DNA of 64,000 nt from positions 62,001-126,000 of IMG/VR virus record IMGVR_UViG_3300033997_000243. One strand, given 5' to 3'. Shown here piece after piece: positions 15,692 to 25,191 of this stretch. The stretch's first letter is position 1; every line of letters begins with the position of its first letter. The position numbers and the translations under genes are program-made. A model generated the notes under the pieces. That model had not been told where the DNA came from. It saw only the letters and a program-made list of their open reading frames with translations, and did no database searches. The DNA is from a virus.

Positions 15692-17317
15692 ATGTCTTTA
15701 GCGCCTAACAATCCGAGTGCGGGCGTCTATACTTCCGAGAACGTGATACCAGAACAAATCGCTTCAACAAGCGTTAGTACCGGTGTCATTGTAACGGCTG
15801 CTGATCGCGGTCGTGTAGGACAAAGAATCTTTGTCGGAAATAAAGGCGACCTGCGTACAAAGTTCGGAAAAAATAATCCAAAGCTTACAAAAGCTTTGAA
15901 TTGTGCTGAACACTTTTTAGAAGAAAGTAACGCACTTTACGTTACTCGTGTTGCCCGTGATTCAAAGTATGCTGGCATTTTAATTCGCACAGTATCAAAC
16001 TTTGCTACCACAATTAAACTTTCTGCTGGTATTTCAGATCCAACCAGTGTTGGATTGGGTGAAGCTGACATCATGTTGGTTTATGCTGATAACCAAGGAA
16101 AGTGGGGCGATGATCTTTACGTAGTAATGTACCCTGATGTAGATGATGTTGATGGACATCAGTTCATTTTTGAAATTTACGAAGGAACTACTTCTACTGT
16201 TCCGGCTGAGAGATTCTCATGTACTACATTCTATAAAAAGAATGACAGTGGTTCTCAGTTGTTTGTCGAGGATGTTATTAATAACAGAAGTAAATTGGTT
16301 AAAGTAAAATTCAACCATGAGCATTTTGTTTTTGCATCCAATGATTCTCCACTGTTAGTAAACGCAATAATTGGCGGCCCATTTGATCCAGTTTCTGGAC
16401 AAAACAACGGACAATTATTTGGTGGCGATAACGGTTTGCCAATTACTAACGGTGATTTAATTAACGGCTGGAATTTATATGAAGATCATGAAAAAGTTGC
16501 TGTAGATATTCTGATGTCTGCTGGCTACACAGATCTTCCTATTCTGCATACAATCAACGACATTGCTGCTCGTCGTTTAGATTGTATTGCTGTTTTAGAT
16601 GCGCCTGAGATATTAACTGACGCTTCTGACTTAGTTAACTTCAGACGTAACACTTTAAATCTGAATAGCAGTAGTGCCGCACTTTATACTCCTTACCTGA
16701 AAATGTTGGACACAGATAATTCACGTTCTTATTTCGTTCCACCTTCAGGTAAAGTTGGTGCTGTTTACGCAAAAACAGATAGTATTGCACGTAGTTGGTT
16801 TGCTCCTGCTGGTTTGAATCGCGCTATTCTTTCTGGCGTTGAAGAACTTGGTAGTGTGTTCAAGCAAGCTGATCGTAACATGCTTACTCAAAACCAAATC
16901 AACTTTATTATTGAGAAGCAAGGTTACGGAAATGTAATTTGGTTAGCTGATACACTTTATGCGAGTGGCGGCCCATTACAAGACATTGGTGTTCGTCGTT
17001 TACTTGCGATCTTACACCGTATTGTTCGTCGCGCTCAACTTCAATCTGTTTTCCAACCTAACGATGATTTCTTACGTCGTAAAATTCGTGACGATATGAT
17101 TGCATTACTTGCACCTATTCGTCGTGATCGTGGTTTGGATTGGTACGAAGTTGTTTGCAGTCGTGTTAATAACCCGAACGATCAAATTGCAAACGGCGAT
17201 TTAGTTTGTGATGTGTATTTAGATCCTACACGTTACACTAAACGTATCCACTTGAATGCAATCGTGCCGAAGAAAGGCGCTATTTCGTTCTCTGAAACTT
17301 TCTTGGATGCTGCCTAA
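15692..17317 (+). CDS. Contractile tail sheath protein
   Basis: This 541-residue protein has the typical sheath start (S-A-G-V-Y-T-S-E-N, then T-G-V-I-V-T-A-A-D-R-G-R). It continues with F-V-G-N-K-G-D-L-R-T-K-F-G and a C-terminal domain with the usual conserved strands (C-D-V-Y-L-D-P-T-R-Y ... H-L-N-A-I-V-P). It polymerises around the tube and contracts during infection. It is followed at once by the tube gene, as in other myoviruses. Highly expressed codons are used. Confidence 0.95.
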   Translation: MSLAPNNPSAGVYTSENVIPEQIASTSVSTGVIVTAADRGRVGQRIFVGNKGDLRTKFGKNNPKLTKALNCAEHFLEESNALYVTRVARDSKYAGILIRTVSNFATTIKLSAGISDPTSVGLGEADIMLVYADNQGKWGDDLYVVMYPDVDDVDGHQFIFEIYEGTTSTVPAERFSCTTFYKKNDSGSQLFVEDVINNRSKLVKVKFNHEHFVFASNDSPLLVNAIIGGPFDPVSGQNNGQLFGGDNGLPITNGDLINGWNLYEDHEKVAVDILMSAGYTDLPILHTINDIAARRLDCIAVLDAPEILTDASDLVNFRRNTLNLNSSSAALYTPYLKMLDTDNSRSYFVPPSGKVGAVYAKTDSIARSWFAPAGLNRAILSGVEELGSVFKQADRNMLTQNQINFIIEKQGYGNVIWLADTLYASGGPLQDIGVRRLLAILHRIVRRAQLQSVFQPNDDFLRRKIRDDMIALLAPIRRDRGLDWYEVVCSRVNNPNDQIANGDLVCDVYLDPTRYTKRIHLNAIVPKKGAISFSETFLDAA

Positions 17318-17321
17318 GATT

Positions 17322-17336
17322 TTTTAGTTAAAGGAA
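17322..17336 (+). promoter_or_regulatory. TTTTAGTTAAAGGAA element before the tube gene
   Basis: This is an exact second copy of the 15-mer at 4179-4193. AAAGGAA is the ribosome binding site of the tube gene; TTTTAGTT may be a transcription signal or part of a preferred translation start. Confidence 0.35.
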
Positions 17337-17342
17337 CCAATT

Positions 17343-17894
17343 ATGTCAAAAGTAACTTTGGATGAATTCACTAGCGTAGGCGATCCTTTATTGTCTGACG
17401 CTTTTGAAATCATCATTCCAAACTTGCCTACGGGCTTGAATAGTCAAGGTGGTCGTTTTTTCCGACTGCAATGTAAAACATTTACAAAGCCTGGTGCAAC
17501 ACTGGAAGAAGTTTTGCAAGAAGCTTATGGCCATACGTTGCGCTATGCAGGTCGTAAAACTTTCTCTGGTTCAATCAGCTCAGAGTTTGTTGAAAACAGC
17601 CAGATGCGTATGTACACTGTGTTGGAAGATTGGGTGAACGTAACTCGTTCTACAGAATTCCAGTTAGGTCTGTTCAAGCGCGAATATTCTGTTACCGCAA
17701 CAATTAATATCTTTGACCAAAAAGGTGCGATTACTTATGCAGGTGAACTGCGTGGTTTCTTCCCTAAAGGTCTGCAAGATATTAGCTTTGATGGTACTGC
17801 TGCCGCTGTTCCGGTAAACTGTGATTTTTCTTACGATCACTTTTATCGCACTATTCCTGCTCCGGTTGAACCTTCAGGTGTTCCAGCCTCTTAA
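17343..17894 (+). CDS. Tail tube protein (T4 gp19-like)
   Basis: This 183-residue protein has the tube-fold layout: D-P-L-L-S-D-A-F-E-I-I-I-P near the start, R-F-F-R-L-Q-C-K in the middle, and a beta-strand run (Y-S-V-T-A-T-I-N-I-F-D) followed by G-E-L-R-G-F-F-P. It forms the inner tube through which DNA passes. Its length fits the family (about 160-190), and it directly follows the sheath gene. A strong hairpin follows its stop. Confidence 0.9.
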   Translation: MSKVTLDEFTSVGDPLLSDAFEIIIPNLPTGLNSQGGRFFRLQCKTFTKPGATLEEVLQEAYGHTLRYAGRKTFSGSISSEFVENSQMRMYTVLEDWVNVTRSTEFQLGLFKREYSVTATINIFDQKGAITYAGELRGFFPKGLQDISFDGTAAAVPVNCDFSYDHFYRTIPAPVEPSGVPAS

Positions 17895-17902
17895 TAAACC
17901 GT

Positions 17903-17928
17903 TGGGGCTTCGTATTGAAGCCCCATTT
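17903..17928 (+). terminator. Strong hairpin, probable terminator after the tube gene
   Basis: TGGGGCTTC and GAAGCCCCA form a nine-base-pair stem with a five-base loop, followed by TTT. The short T-run suggests partial termination, which would set high sheath/tube but lower downstream expression. Confidence 0.65.
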
Positions 17929-17946
17929 ACGTTTGGGCCACACATT

Positions 17947-18276
17947 ATGAAAATTTTAGTGAGTTTGTCTGTTGGTTATGAGGACATAGGAAGCACGAAA
18001 CCTGTCTTAAGACTTCACCGTCCTAAAAGACGCTTTGGGCCTCGTAGAAAACTTCCGAAACCTTTTAAACGCTTGGACATTCTAAAACGCAAGTTAAGTA
18101 ACATCAGAGCGCAAATAAAACAACGCTTGAATGCAACAACTTTCCGCTTAGGTGATCCTAAAAAACTATCTAAAAAGAAATCTGAAACAATTTCGCTTTA
18201 TCTACAGTACAAAAGATTGAAGCAACAGATTGAGAAGATGGAACAGATTCAAAAAACAAAGCCTCGGCTTATGTGA
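17947..18276 (+). CDS. Strongly basic small protein with MKI leader
   Basis: The ATG at 17947 gives 109 residues beginning M-K-I-L-V-S-L-S-V-G; longer in-frame starts overlap the tube gene. Residues 20-45 are very basic (R-P-K-R-R-F-G-P-R-R-K), followed by a helical, coiled-coil-like tail. The composition suggests DNA binding, and the leader suggests head loading. It sits inside the tail block. The function is unknown. Confidence 0.7.
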   Translation: MKILVSLSVGYEDIGSTKPVLRLHRPKRRFGPRRKLPKPFKRLDILKRKLSNIRAQIKQRLNATTFRLGDPKKLSKKKSETISLYLQYKRLKQQIEKMEQIQKTKPRLM

Positions 18277-18282
18277 GGTCAT

Positions 18283-18963
18283 ATGCTTATTGTAGTCTCC
18301 GCTACAAATAAAAGAAGTGTCAAAGATTTTGACTGGTATAAATTCAAAGGTAAAAGATCCGTTGACATACCTAAGTCAAATCCTGAAGCCGACATTTCAG
18401 AAAACGATATATTCGGAGTTAGAAAAGTTGGTGAAAACTATCAACTGATCTTCAAAGAATATCCTGAAATCCTTTTCCGCCTCAGCGAAAAAATTGCCTT
18501 ACTTGTTCTCAAGCGTTCAATTGGTTGGACTGGTACTGTCTCCAAGATAAAAGTATTTGCTGGTAGTCTTGGTGGTGCTGAACCTAAACCTGCGAACACT
18601 TTGCTAGACAATAAACCTTTTGTTCCACCAAAGGAACCGAAAAGCGTAAAGGCTAAATTTATTGCACCCGAAGAAAATGCTGCACTTACTAAAAAGCTTA
18701 AGTCCTTAGATATTGACGGAATGAAGAGTATTAAGTTCCTTCAGGCACAAGAATTGATTCCTGGAGAAATAGTGTATTACTATGAAATCCGAAATGTTTA
18801 CAATCAATATTTGAAAAACAATGGCTTTAGAGTAGCACCTAAAAACTGGGGTGACGAAATAGAAGCTTTAATTGAAAGTATGGAACCTGATTTAGATATT
18901 GAGTGTAATACTGTTCGTTATCTTGGCGAAGTAAAACACATAATGTCTGTTGCAGAGGAGTAA
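18283..18963 (+). CDS. Unknown protein with a short MLI-type leader
   Basis: This 226-residue protein starts M-L-I-V-V-S-A-T-N-K-R-S, a shortened relative of the shared leader. A lysine- and proline-rich linker lies at about residues 95-130, followed by a mostly helical C-terminal part. No known domain is seen. It is preceded by TGAGGTC and lies 7 bp after the previous gene. Confidence 0.65.
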   Translation: MLIVVSATNKRSVKDFDWYKFKGKRSVDIPKSNPEADISENDIFGVRKVGENYQLIFKEYPEILFRLSEKIALLVLKRSIGWTGTVSKIKVFAGSLGGAEPKPANTLLDNKPFVPPKEPKSVKAKFIAPEENAALTKKLKSLDIDGMKSIKFLQAQELIPGEIVYYYEIRNVYNQYLKNNGFRVAPKNWGDEIEALIESMEPDLDIECNTVRYLGEVKHIMSVAEE

Positions 18964-18967
18964 TAGC

Positions 18968-19366
18968 ATGTTGGTATTTCTACCAGGAACTCATGTTGGT
19001 ATGCGAAATGGAAAGTTTCATCTTTCCGCGAATATAGTAATGAGCAATTTGGATGGAGCGAAGTTGCCTCGTGATCTTGCTCAGAAACTTTATAAAATTG
19101 CTAAGCACTCCAATATAGAATCATGGAGAAAAGAAGCAGCTTACATGCTTTGCTGTCTATCCGGCAATTTTAACAATAGCGTTAAGCAAACTTTCTTTGC
19201 CAATCGTGATGATATTCGAGAAGTAGTTGATCTGCGCTTTACATCTACACTCGAAAGAAAGGCAAACAATAAAGCAAACAGGTTTCGTAATCAAAGATTG
19301 TCGGATTTGTTTGAACAATATGCACATGAAATGGTAAACACTTTCTTTCCATTTGAGGTCGATTAA
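18968..19366 (+). CDS. Unknown small tail-region protein
   Basis: The ATG at 18968 follows AGAGGAG at seven bases and is preferred over the overlapping in-frame ATG at 18950. The product has 132 residues, starts M-L-V-F-L-P-G-T-H and is mostly helical with a charged C-terminus. It lies directly before the tube-like baseplate gene. No family is recognised. Confidence 0.65.
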   Translation: MLVFLPGTHVGMRNGKFHLSANIVMSNLDGAKLPRDLAQKLYKIAKHSNIESWRKEAAYMLCCLSGNFNNSVKQTFFANRDDIREVVDLRFTSTLERKANNKANRFRNQRLSDLFEQYAHEMVNTFFPFEVD

Positions 19367-19368
19367 TT

Positions 19369-19902
19369 ATGGGCATATTGAAGATCGATGATTTAGCCGA
19401 TCTTCACAGTGGAGATAGAGAACCGTTTCAATCGTGGAAATGGTCGTTAGTTTCTTTTCCAGAAATTGGCGGATTTACGTTACCTCCTTCTTACTGTGAG
19501 GAAATCGGTTTACCGTTTCCAGCATTTGCTACCAAACAAAAAGAAATCGCTGGAACTACCGTTACATTTCCTGGAAATACCAGCATTGATAGTTTTGAAA
19601 TGATTATGTATGAGGACAGTGTTTTAAGTAGCATAGCCTACATACAAGATTGGCAGTCACTGGTGCAAAATCCGAGGACAGGTGGCTACAGAACACCGTC
19701 ACATTATTGGAAAGATTTTGCGGTAGAACTTTATAACAATAAAAATGAAGTAGCTGCTACTTCAACGATAAGAAATGTCTGGCCTATAAGTTTAGGGAAT
19801 CCACAACTTAATCAGGAAACTGGAAGGCTAAGGGTGAACGTACAATTTGTCTGTACTGCTCAGATTTTCCTTCCTTCCAAAAGAATAAACTTTTCAGGAT
19901 AA
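19369..19902 (+). CDS. Tube-like baseplate protein (gp19/gp54-like)
   Basis: This 177-residue protein has tube-fold features: F-P-G-N-T-S-I-D-S-F-E-M-I-M-Y-E-D, then a central W-Q-S-L-V ... Y-W-K-D-F-A-V-E-L-Y and a C-terminal V-W-P-I-S-L-G. A second tube-like gene near the hub genes is normal in myoviruses, where tube-initiator or cap proteins nucleate the tube on the baseplate. The exact T4 counterpart is not certain. Confidence 0.7.
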   Translation: MGILKIDDLADLHSGDREPFQSWKWSLVSFPEIGGFTLPPSYCEEIGLPFPAFATKQKEIAGTTVTFPGNTSIDSFEMIMYEDSVLSSIAYIQDWQSLVQNPRTGGYRTPSHYWKDFAVELYNNKNEVAATSTIRNVWPISLGNPQLNQETGRLRVNVQFVCTAQIFLPSKRINFSG

Positions 19903-19907
19903 TAACT

Positions 19908-20798
19908 ATGTATAGTCAACAGCAACCACTAGAAATTCCATTCAACAAACTTCCAAGCTTGGGACTGAACTACGAAAGCTCTACTCAAATTGCACAGTTA
20001 GTTCCATTTGACTTTAATTCCCTGATGAAAGTTAGTGAAGCTATAGAAACCGATGATTACTTACCTTTCATTCTTGCCGTGCAAGATCATTGCGGCATAC
20101 AGAATTTAGAGGTAGTAGACTTTTATTTTATTGTAGCACTGTTACGCATCATAACTCTGACAGATATGCCAATTCAAATGAATTGGATGTGCAGAGAAAA
20201 TCATCTACGAGTTCAGATAACTGGCGATTCAGAAATTTCTCAAGCTGCCGTTCAATTTCTTATTGAGCAGCATTTCAATTTTGATAGTGAAAGCAACACA
20301 TGGTTGTTGTACTCAGTAACTGAATCTCAATACAAAACTTTTAATGCTGAGATAACGGCTAATTATTCAGAGGTTGCTAAAGGATCTTGGTTTACCTGTA
20401 AAACCGAGAATTCCCAAGATCTAACTGTAGATCATTTAATGGAATTCGTTAAGCACTATCCAAGTGATATGCAGCTTGAACAAGGTTATCAAACTCCAAA
20501 AGCCATTGATATAGCAGATTACAATGCTATGGGTAAAAATCCTGCGCTGAAAAAACTAAGACCTGTCTTAATGTGGATGGATGAAAGTTTTGGCTCCACA
20601 CTACAAGACCGTTTGAAGTTTATGCAGACAAAGCCAAATAATATAGTGATGCCTATTGTTCAGCAAGCACTTAAATATGATGCTGATTATCGTGCCGGAA
20701 TTTCAAAAATTATAACTTGTCCTCCATGTTCGTGTTGCGGTGCTCGAACTGAACCTTATTCACTTAACATAACTCCAAAAATGTTCTTTGTTGGATAA
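19908..20798 (+). CDS. Putative baseplate hub assembly protein with zinc ribbon
   Basis: This 296-residue protein has an N-terminal part (L-P-S-L-G-L-N-Y, then P-F-D-F-N-S-L-M-K) and the pattern V-V-D-F-Y-F-I-V-A-L-L-R-I-I. Both are like myovirus proteins grouped with T4 gp26/gp51 hub assembly factors. Near the C-terminus C-P-P-C-S-C-C-G forms a probable metal site. The next gene has the same layout, and the tape measure follows. The assignment is by layout and position. Confidence 0.55.
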   Translation: MYSQQQPLEIPFNKLPSLGLNYESSTQIAQLVPFDFNSLMKVSEAIETDDYLPFILAVQDHCGIQNLEVVDFYFIVALLRIITLTDMPIQMNWMCRENHLRVQITGDSEISQAAVQFLIEQHFNFDSESNTWLLYSVTESQYKTFNAEITANYSEVAKGSWFTCKTENSQDLTVDHLMEFVKHYPSDMQLEQGYQTPKAIDIADYNAMGKNPALKKLRPVLMWMDESFGSTLQDRLKFMQTKPNNIVMPIVQQALKYDADYRAGISKIITCPPCSCCGARTEPYSLNITPKMFFVG

Positions 20799-20801
20799 CT
20801 T

Positions 20802-21746
20802 ATGTATAGTAGCATTGGTGGTTTACCTAGCGAATACCGCTGGTACGACATAAAAGCTTTGAATGTTCGTCAAATTCTTCTGAGCGATATGTCAGCTATT
20901 GAAAGAAGTAAATCGCAATCTCGTATGCAAGATACAGTCAGTTTATTGAGTGAGTTTACTGATTGGTCTGAATCTGATATTTGGAATCTTACTTGCGGTG
21001 ATGCAATTTATATTCTAGCTTATTTAAGAAAAACCTGTTACACCGAAAGTCATTTAACTATGACTTGGGATTGTCATTCTTCTGCCGTCAAAAATGCAAG
21101 AGGAACAATTTTTCGTGAGTATAGCGATAAAGATGATCGCTGGCTTTTACGAAATAAAATGAAAAGATCTACGTGTGGAACTAAGAACACGAATTTAGTC
21201 TATGGTAATAAATACAAGTATGTTCCTATAATTCCAAAATGGAATAACCTTGTCATACCCTCAGACTGTCATGTTCCGACGCTACACGATCTTCATTTGA
21301 TTGAAGAATATTCTGACTCTAACGAACAAGATTGGCTTAAATACAGAAAATTTAAAGATGTTATTGCTTGCCTAGATGGAAGTACATTTGAGCAAAAACT
21401 TGAATTGTTCTCTGTTAAATATTCTGCAAAATTCGTCAAGGAAGTAAATAAATTCTATTCCGATTCTTATCATGGCGTAGAATTACGATATGAACTTGAT
21501 TGCGCTGAGTGCGGAAACAGACCTCAAATGGTTAAACGTCTTGGGCCTCACGATGTGTTGCCTAACATTACTGAAAAATCTGTAATGAACATGCAATTTA
21601 ATATCATGCAAGCCATGAACATTCAGGTAATTGAAGATACCCCAATCAAAAAACTCTTGTATTGGCACAGTGTTTATCAAAAGAATGCGGCAGAACGTAA
21701 ACAAAAAGAATTGGCTAACAAGGCCAAGAGGCGCTCTAGTCGTTGA
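20802..21746 (+). CDS. Second hub assembly-like protein, related to its neighbour
   Basis: This 314-residue protein shares the plan of the previous one: G-L-P-S-E-Y-R-W-Y near the start, D-A-I-Y-I-L-A-Y-L-R at about residue 60, then a Cys-containing C-terminal part (C-A-E-C-G-N). The middle contains an extra 100 residues. The C-terminus is basic. It lies directly before the tape measure gene. A chaperone or hub subunit role is inferred from position. Confidence 0.55.
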   Translation: MYSSIGGLPSEYRWYDIKALNVRQILLSDMSAIERSKSQSRMQDTVSLLSEFTDWSESDIWNLTCGDAIYILAYLRKTCYTESHLTMTWDCHSSAVKNARGTIFREYSDKDDRWLLRNKMKRSTCGTKNTNLVYGNKYKYVPIIPKWNNLVIPSDCHVPTLHDLHLIEEYSDSNEQDWLKYRKFKDVIACLDGSTFEQKLELFSVKYSAKFVKEVNKFYSDSYHGVELRYELDCAECGNRPQMVKRLGPHDVLPNITEKSVMNMQFNIMQAMNIQVIEDTPIKKLLYWHSVYQKNAAERKQKELANKAKRRSSR

Positions 21747-21757
21747 GGTATTTCGCA

Positions 21758-24082
21758 ATGGAAGAAAAAACCGAATTGACCATTATCGATCTACTGGATA
21801 ATTATGTTCCAGACGATACTGTGGTTACGCCAGATAACAACGACGACACAAATATAACCGCTGAAGATTTTGCTCCTGATCAAATTGTTGATGTGCAGAC
21901 AACAGAAAATTCAAGTAGTGTTGAAGATACTGTTCAAGATATATCAGAAGATGAATCAGGAAACACTGTAATAAACAATACTTCTATTACAGAAGTCAGT
22001 AACACCACAAATGAATATACCACACAGTCAGATGATACTCAGTTAAGTGAAGGTATTTCTGATCTTGGAGAAGTCACTCAAGATCTTGTCGGTGTTACTG
22101 TTGAAGGAAATGAACAACAGCAAGATTTGCTTGGTAGCATAGATGCTACGTTAAGAAATCAATTTGAAGCCGATGAAAAGCAACGAAGAAAAGATGCTAT
22201 TATAAATGAAACTACTCCGTTTGATTTTTTAATAGGATCGGATTCAAGCTTGAGTGGTCGTGCTGGACAAAACGGTGGAATGCTTGGAGATCTAGCGGCT
22301 GCCGCTGCTGCCGCTGCTGCCGCACGAGGCGGTAACAACAAAGACGAAAAAGCAAAGAATAAAAAATGGAAAGACCAGACAACAAGTGAAAAAATAAGAA
22401 GTGGTGCGCGTACTGGAATAAAAGCAACTGGACTTGCAGCTATTGCGGCTTTAGTCGGAGCAACTGCTTACGATAAACTTGGAGGTAAACTTCCAGAGTG
22501 GGTTCCATTTACTGGTGAAGATTCAGAAGGTAATAGCGATAGCCCTATTGCAGATGCTGCGGCCACTGCTGGTTTAGTAGGTGCGACTTATCTTGGCGGT
22601 AAAAAAGTTTATCAAGCTTACACGGCACCAAAAGATGTTGTGGAAACTGCTGATACTGCGGAAGCAGATAAACCGAAAGAAGTTGATTCTGATTCCGATA
22701 AAAAGAATTCTGTTTCAAATGATACAGATAAATCACCGGATAAAAAATTCGGATTGAAGAATTTCAATAAAGCTGGTTTAGCTGGTGCTGCTGTTACTAC
22801 CGCAATGACAGTTTCTGAGATAGTTAATATTCGTAATGACGAAACACTTACTCAAGAACAAAAAAATGTAGCGACCGCTGATCTTGTAGGATCTACTGTT
22901 GCTTCTGGTGGTGCAGCTTGGGCAGGTGGCGCTGTTGGTGCAAAACTTGGAGCAAGTGCTGGTTTATTAACTGGGCCAGCTGCACCAATTATGGTTCCTC
23001 TTCTTGGTGTGCTTGGTGGTATTGCAGGCAGTATGGGAGCTATTGAACTCGCTGAGAATTCTGGCCTCGTTGAATTTGGCCAAAATCTTGCAGTCGATGT
23101 TTACGAAACTTCCTCAAATTTAACTGACTCTGCCGATCAGCTTTATAAAGATACGGTCGCTAGTGTTGATGCTACTGTTAAATCAGGTAAAGAACTTTTA
23201 GCTGGTGCAGGAAATGCAATAACAAATTTTGCAAACAGTTTGTTTACTTCAAATGAAACAACAGCCAATGCTATTGTAGATAATACGCTAAGCACCAAAA
23301 TGAAAGTTTTGGAGAGCACTTCCGATTTCTCTATGGAAACTTATTCTGCATTTGATGTGAATTCTACTGAGCAAAATTCAATAGGAATGTTAGCGAAGTC
23401 TATTGGATTACTTCCGGCCTCTTTAAGTCCGATTATAAATCTTTCTACTGAAGGATTAGTTGGATTATTCTCTACTTTCGGCATTTCACTGACAGACAGC
23501 ATAGATAGTTTGAAAGAAGAAATTTCTGAAATAGGTGATGCTCTTTGGGACAACATCGTTGGAATTTTTGAAGGTGATAGTGATACTGAACGCGCTTTAA
23601 AAGACGCTCAGAAAAAGTTTGATAGCAACACAAAACAAGAGTCTGGTATATTCAGCAACTTTTTTGGTTTTGGTAACGATAGTAAAACAGTTGTAGTTAA
23701 TAACACTGCTCCTGTTGCTCCTGTCGGCCGACTTAAACCAAAACAAACTTACACTGCAACTCCATTAGATCCTAATCTAAATATTGATTCGGATTATGGA
23801 ACAGCGGTTAATGTTACAGAAGCTGGCATGGTTGTTAATCCAGATCCTGCTCCAGTAATAAACAACTTTGTTGAAGAACGTCCCGTAGAAAAATCTGGTT
23901 ACGGAAATTCCAGCAAGCGTGAACAGAAACGTCCAGAAAAAGCCAGCATTAAAACAGTTAGCCGAAAAGATTTTGGTGGCAAAACTCAAAGCGGTACTGG
24001 CAGCGGTGTTCCTTCGTTAGCAAATACTCCTGTTCATATGGAAGATGCAACACTCAATTTAGTGAACCTTGGAATTTTATAA
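21758..24082 (+). CDS. Putative tape measure protein
   Basis: The ATG at 21758 follows GAGG; the product has 774 residues. The first 130 residues are acidic and low-complexity. Residues about 170-195 are an alanine-rich run. Residues 340-460 contain Gly/Ala-rich hydrophobic segments (G-A-A-W-A-G-G-A-V-G-A-K-L-G, then L-L-G-V-L-G-G-I-A-G), typical of tape measure proteins that insert in the host membrane. At roughly 0.15 nm per residue it would set a tail of about 115 nm. Position between hub chaperones and tube cap agrees with T4 gp29. Confidence 0.6.
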   Translation: MEEKTELTIIDLLDNYVPDDTVVTPDNNDDTNITAEDFAPDQIVDVQTTENSSSVEDTVQDISEDESGNTVINNTSITEVSNTTNEYTTQSDDTQLSEGISDLGEVTQDLVGVTVEGNEQQQDLLGSIDATLRNQFEADEKQRRKDAIINETTPFDFLIGSDSSLSGRAGQNGGMLGDLAAAAAAAAAARGGNNKDEKAKNKKWKDQTTSEKIRSGARTGIKATGLAAIAALVGATAYDKLGGKLPEWVPFTGEDSEGNSDSPIADAAATAGLVGATYLGGKKVYQAYTAPKDVVETADTAEADKPKEVDSDSDKKNSVSNDTDKSPDKKFGLKNFNKAGLAGAAVTTAMTVSEIVNIRNDETLTQEQKNVATADLVGSTVASGGAAWAGGAVGAKLGASAGLLTGPAAPIMVPLLGVLGGIAGSMGAIELAENSGLVEFGQNLAVDVYETSSNLTDSADQLYKDTVASVDATVKSGKELLAGAGNAITNFANSLFTSNETTANAIVDNTLSTKMKVLESTSDFSMETYSAFDVNSTEQNSIGMLAKSIGLLPASLSPIINLSTEGLVGLFSTFGISLTDSIDSLKEEISEIGDALWDNIVGIFEGDSDTERALKDAQKKFDSNTKQESGIFSNFFGFGNDSKTVVVNNTAPVAPVGRLKPKQTYTATPLDPNLNIDSDYGTAVNVTEAGMVVNPDPAPVINNFVEERPVEKSGYGNSSKREQKRPEKASIKTVSRKDFGGKTQSGTGSGVPSLANTPVHMEDATLNLVNLGIL

Positions 24083-24865
24083 ATGGCAAACTATTTACAG
24101 AGAGGCGGTACTCTTCCTGGAGTTCAAGGAATTGTACACAATAATCCGGCTGTACGTAAAGGGATTGAAGTTGATCCAATTTACAGAACAGTCATTAGAA
24201 ATCGCAGTGGAACCCTAAACTTTTCCGGTTATGTTCCTACTGATTTTCAAATAGCTATGGCTAGTGGTTGGCAACCTTTATTCTCTGGATCTATGGCGGA
24301 TCTTGCAGGTCAAACTGGTTTAATAAAACAAAGCAGTGCTGATTTATTTTCTGGCGCTGCCAGTTTATTAGGTGCGAGTTCACGAGTTAAAGCAGCTACT
24401 GCCCAAGCTTGGACAGAACCAGCTTATCTGCAAATAAGTCTACCTATTGAAATACACGCATATCAAGATACTAAAGAAGAAGTTATTAACCAACTTATTC
24501 GCATGAGTAAATTTGTTACACCTAACGAAAAGGGAAATTTTGATGGCACTGTTAAATTCGGTGCGCTTCAACCTCCTGGTCCGGCTGCTGGTGTTGCCAT
24601 TCTTGATAGTGTTGCCGATGGTACAAACTTTTCTATTGACGATGAATTTGAAATCATTTGTCAAGTTGGTAAATTTTTTCGCATGACCCCTTGTATAGTA
24701 ACAAACGTAGTTGCTGCACTTGATGGTCAAATGGAAGATGAATCCGGTAATCCTTTAGGTGTTGATTTCAATTTAGAGCTAACAAGTTATTTCGCGGTTA
24801 CTCAGCAAGATATAGAAAAATGGTTTGCTGGCGGCTTTGGTAATGACTTCAGTGAAAGAACTTAA
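24083..24865 (+). CDS. Baseplate tube cap-like protein (gp48-like)
   Basis: This 260-residue protein starts directly after the tape measure stop. It has a Gly/Ala-rich N-terminal half and a C-terminal tube-type beta domain (Y-L-Q-I-S-L-P-I-E-I-H-A-Y ... F-K-F-G-type strands, then Y-F-A-V-T-Q-Q-D-I). T4 places gp48 and gp54 here to join tube and hub. The precise counterpart is uncertain. Confidence 0.6.
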   Translation: MANYLQRGGTLPGVQGIVHNNPAVRKGIEVDPIYRTVIRNRSGTLNFSGYVPTDFQIAMASGWQPLFSGSMADLAGQTGLIKQSSADLFSGAASLLGASSRVKAATAQAWTEPAYLQISLPIEIHAYQDTKEEVINQLIRMSKFVTPNEKGNFDGTVKFGALQPPGPAAGVAILDSVADGTNFSIDDEFEIICQVGKFFRMTPCIVTNVVAALDGQMEDESGNPLGVDFNLELTSYFAVTQQDIEKWFAGGFGNDFSERT

Positions 24866-24873
24866 GGTGCATC

Positions 24874-25191
24874 ATGAGTAAAGCCAAAACTGTTGTGGTC
24901 GATGAATATGGGCCAGATCCATTAGCCTTGACCTTGCTTGATGAAATATGCGCTATTGATCTGGCCTTTAGTGTAGAGATTGACGCTACATATTTAAGTA
25001 ATCCGCAACTGTTAGCCTACGATACTTTAGGTGATGTTGAATTATATTTCGTCATACTTAATTACAATGGCCTTTGTGATAGCTTTCAGGTTACGAGAGG
25101 AATGACTTTAAATATTCCAGATCCTAATCAAGTGAAAGAAATTTTAAGTCGCGTAGAAAAACGTCAGACTGCCACTAGGATGTCAATATGA
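24874..25191 (+). CDS. Small LysM-like baseplate wedge protein (gp53-like)
   Basis: This 105-residue protein has the pattern Y-D-T-L-G-D-V-E-L-Y-F-V-I-L-N-Y-N-G, then M-T-L-N-I-P-D. It resembles the LysM-like fold of T4 gp53 and of small linker proteins in contractile injection systems. It overlaps the hub gene by four bases (ATGA), so it is probably translated together with it. Confidence 0.6.
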   Translation: MSKAKTVVVDEYGPDPLALTLLDEICAIDLAFSVEIDATYLSNPQLLAYDTLGDVELYFVILNYNGLCDSFQVTRGMTLNIPDPNQVKEILSRVEKRQTATRMSI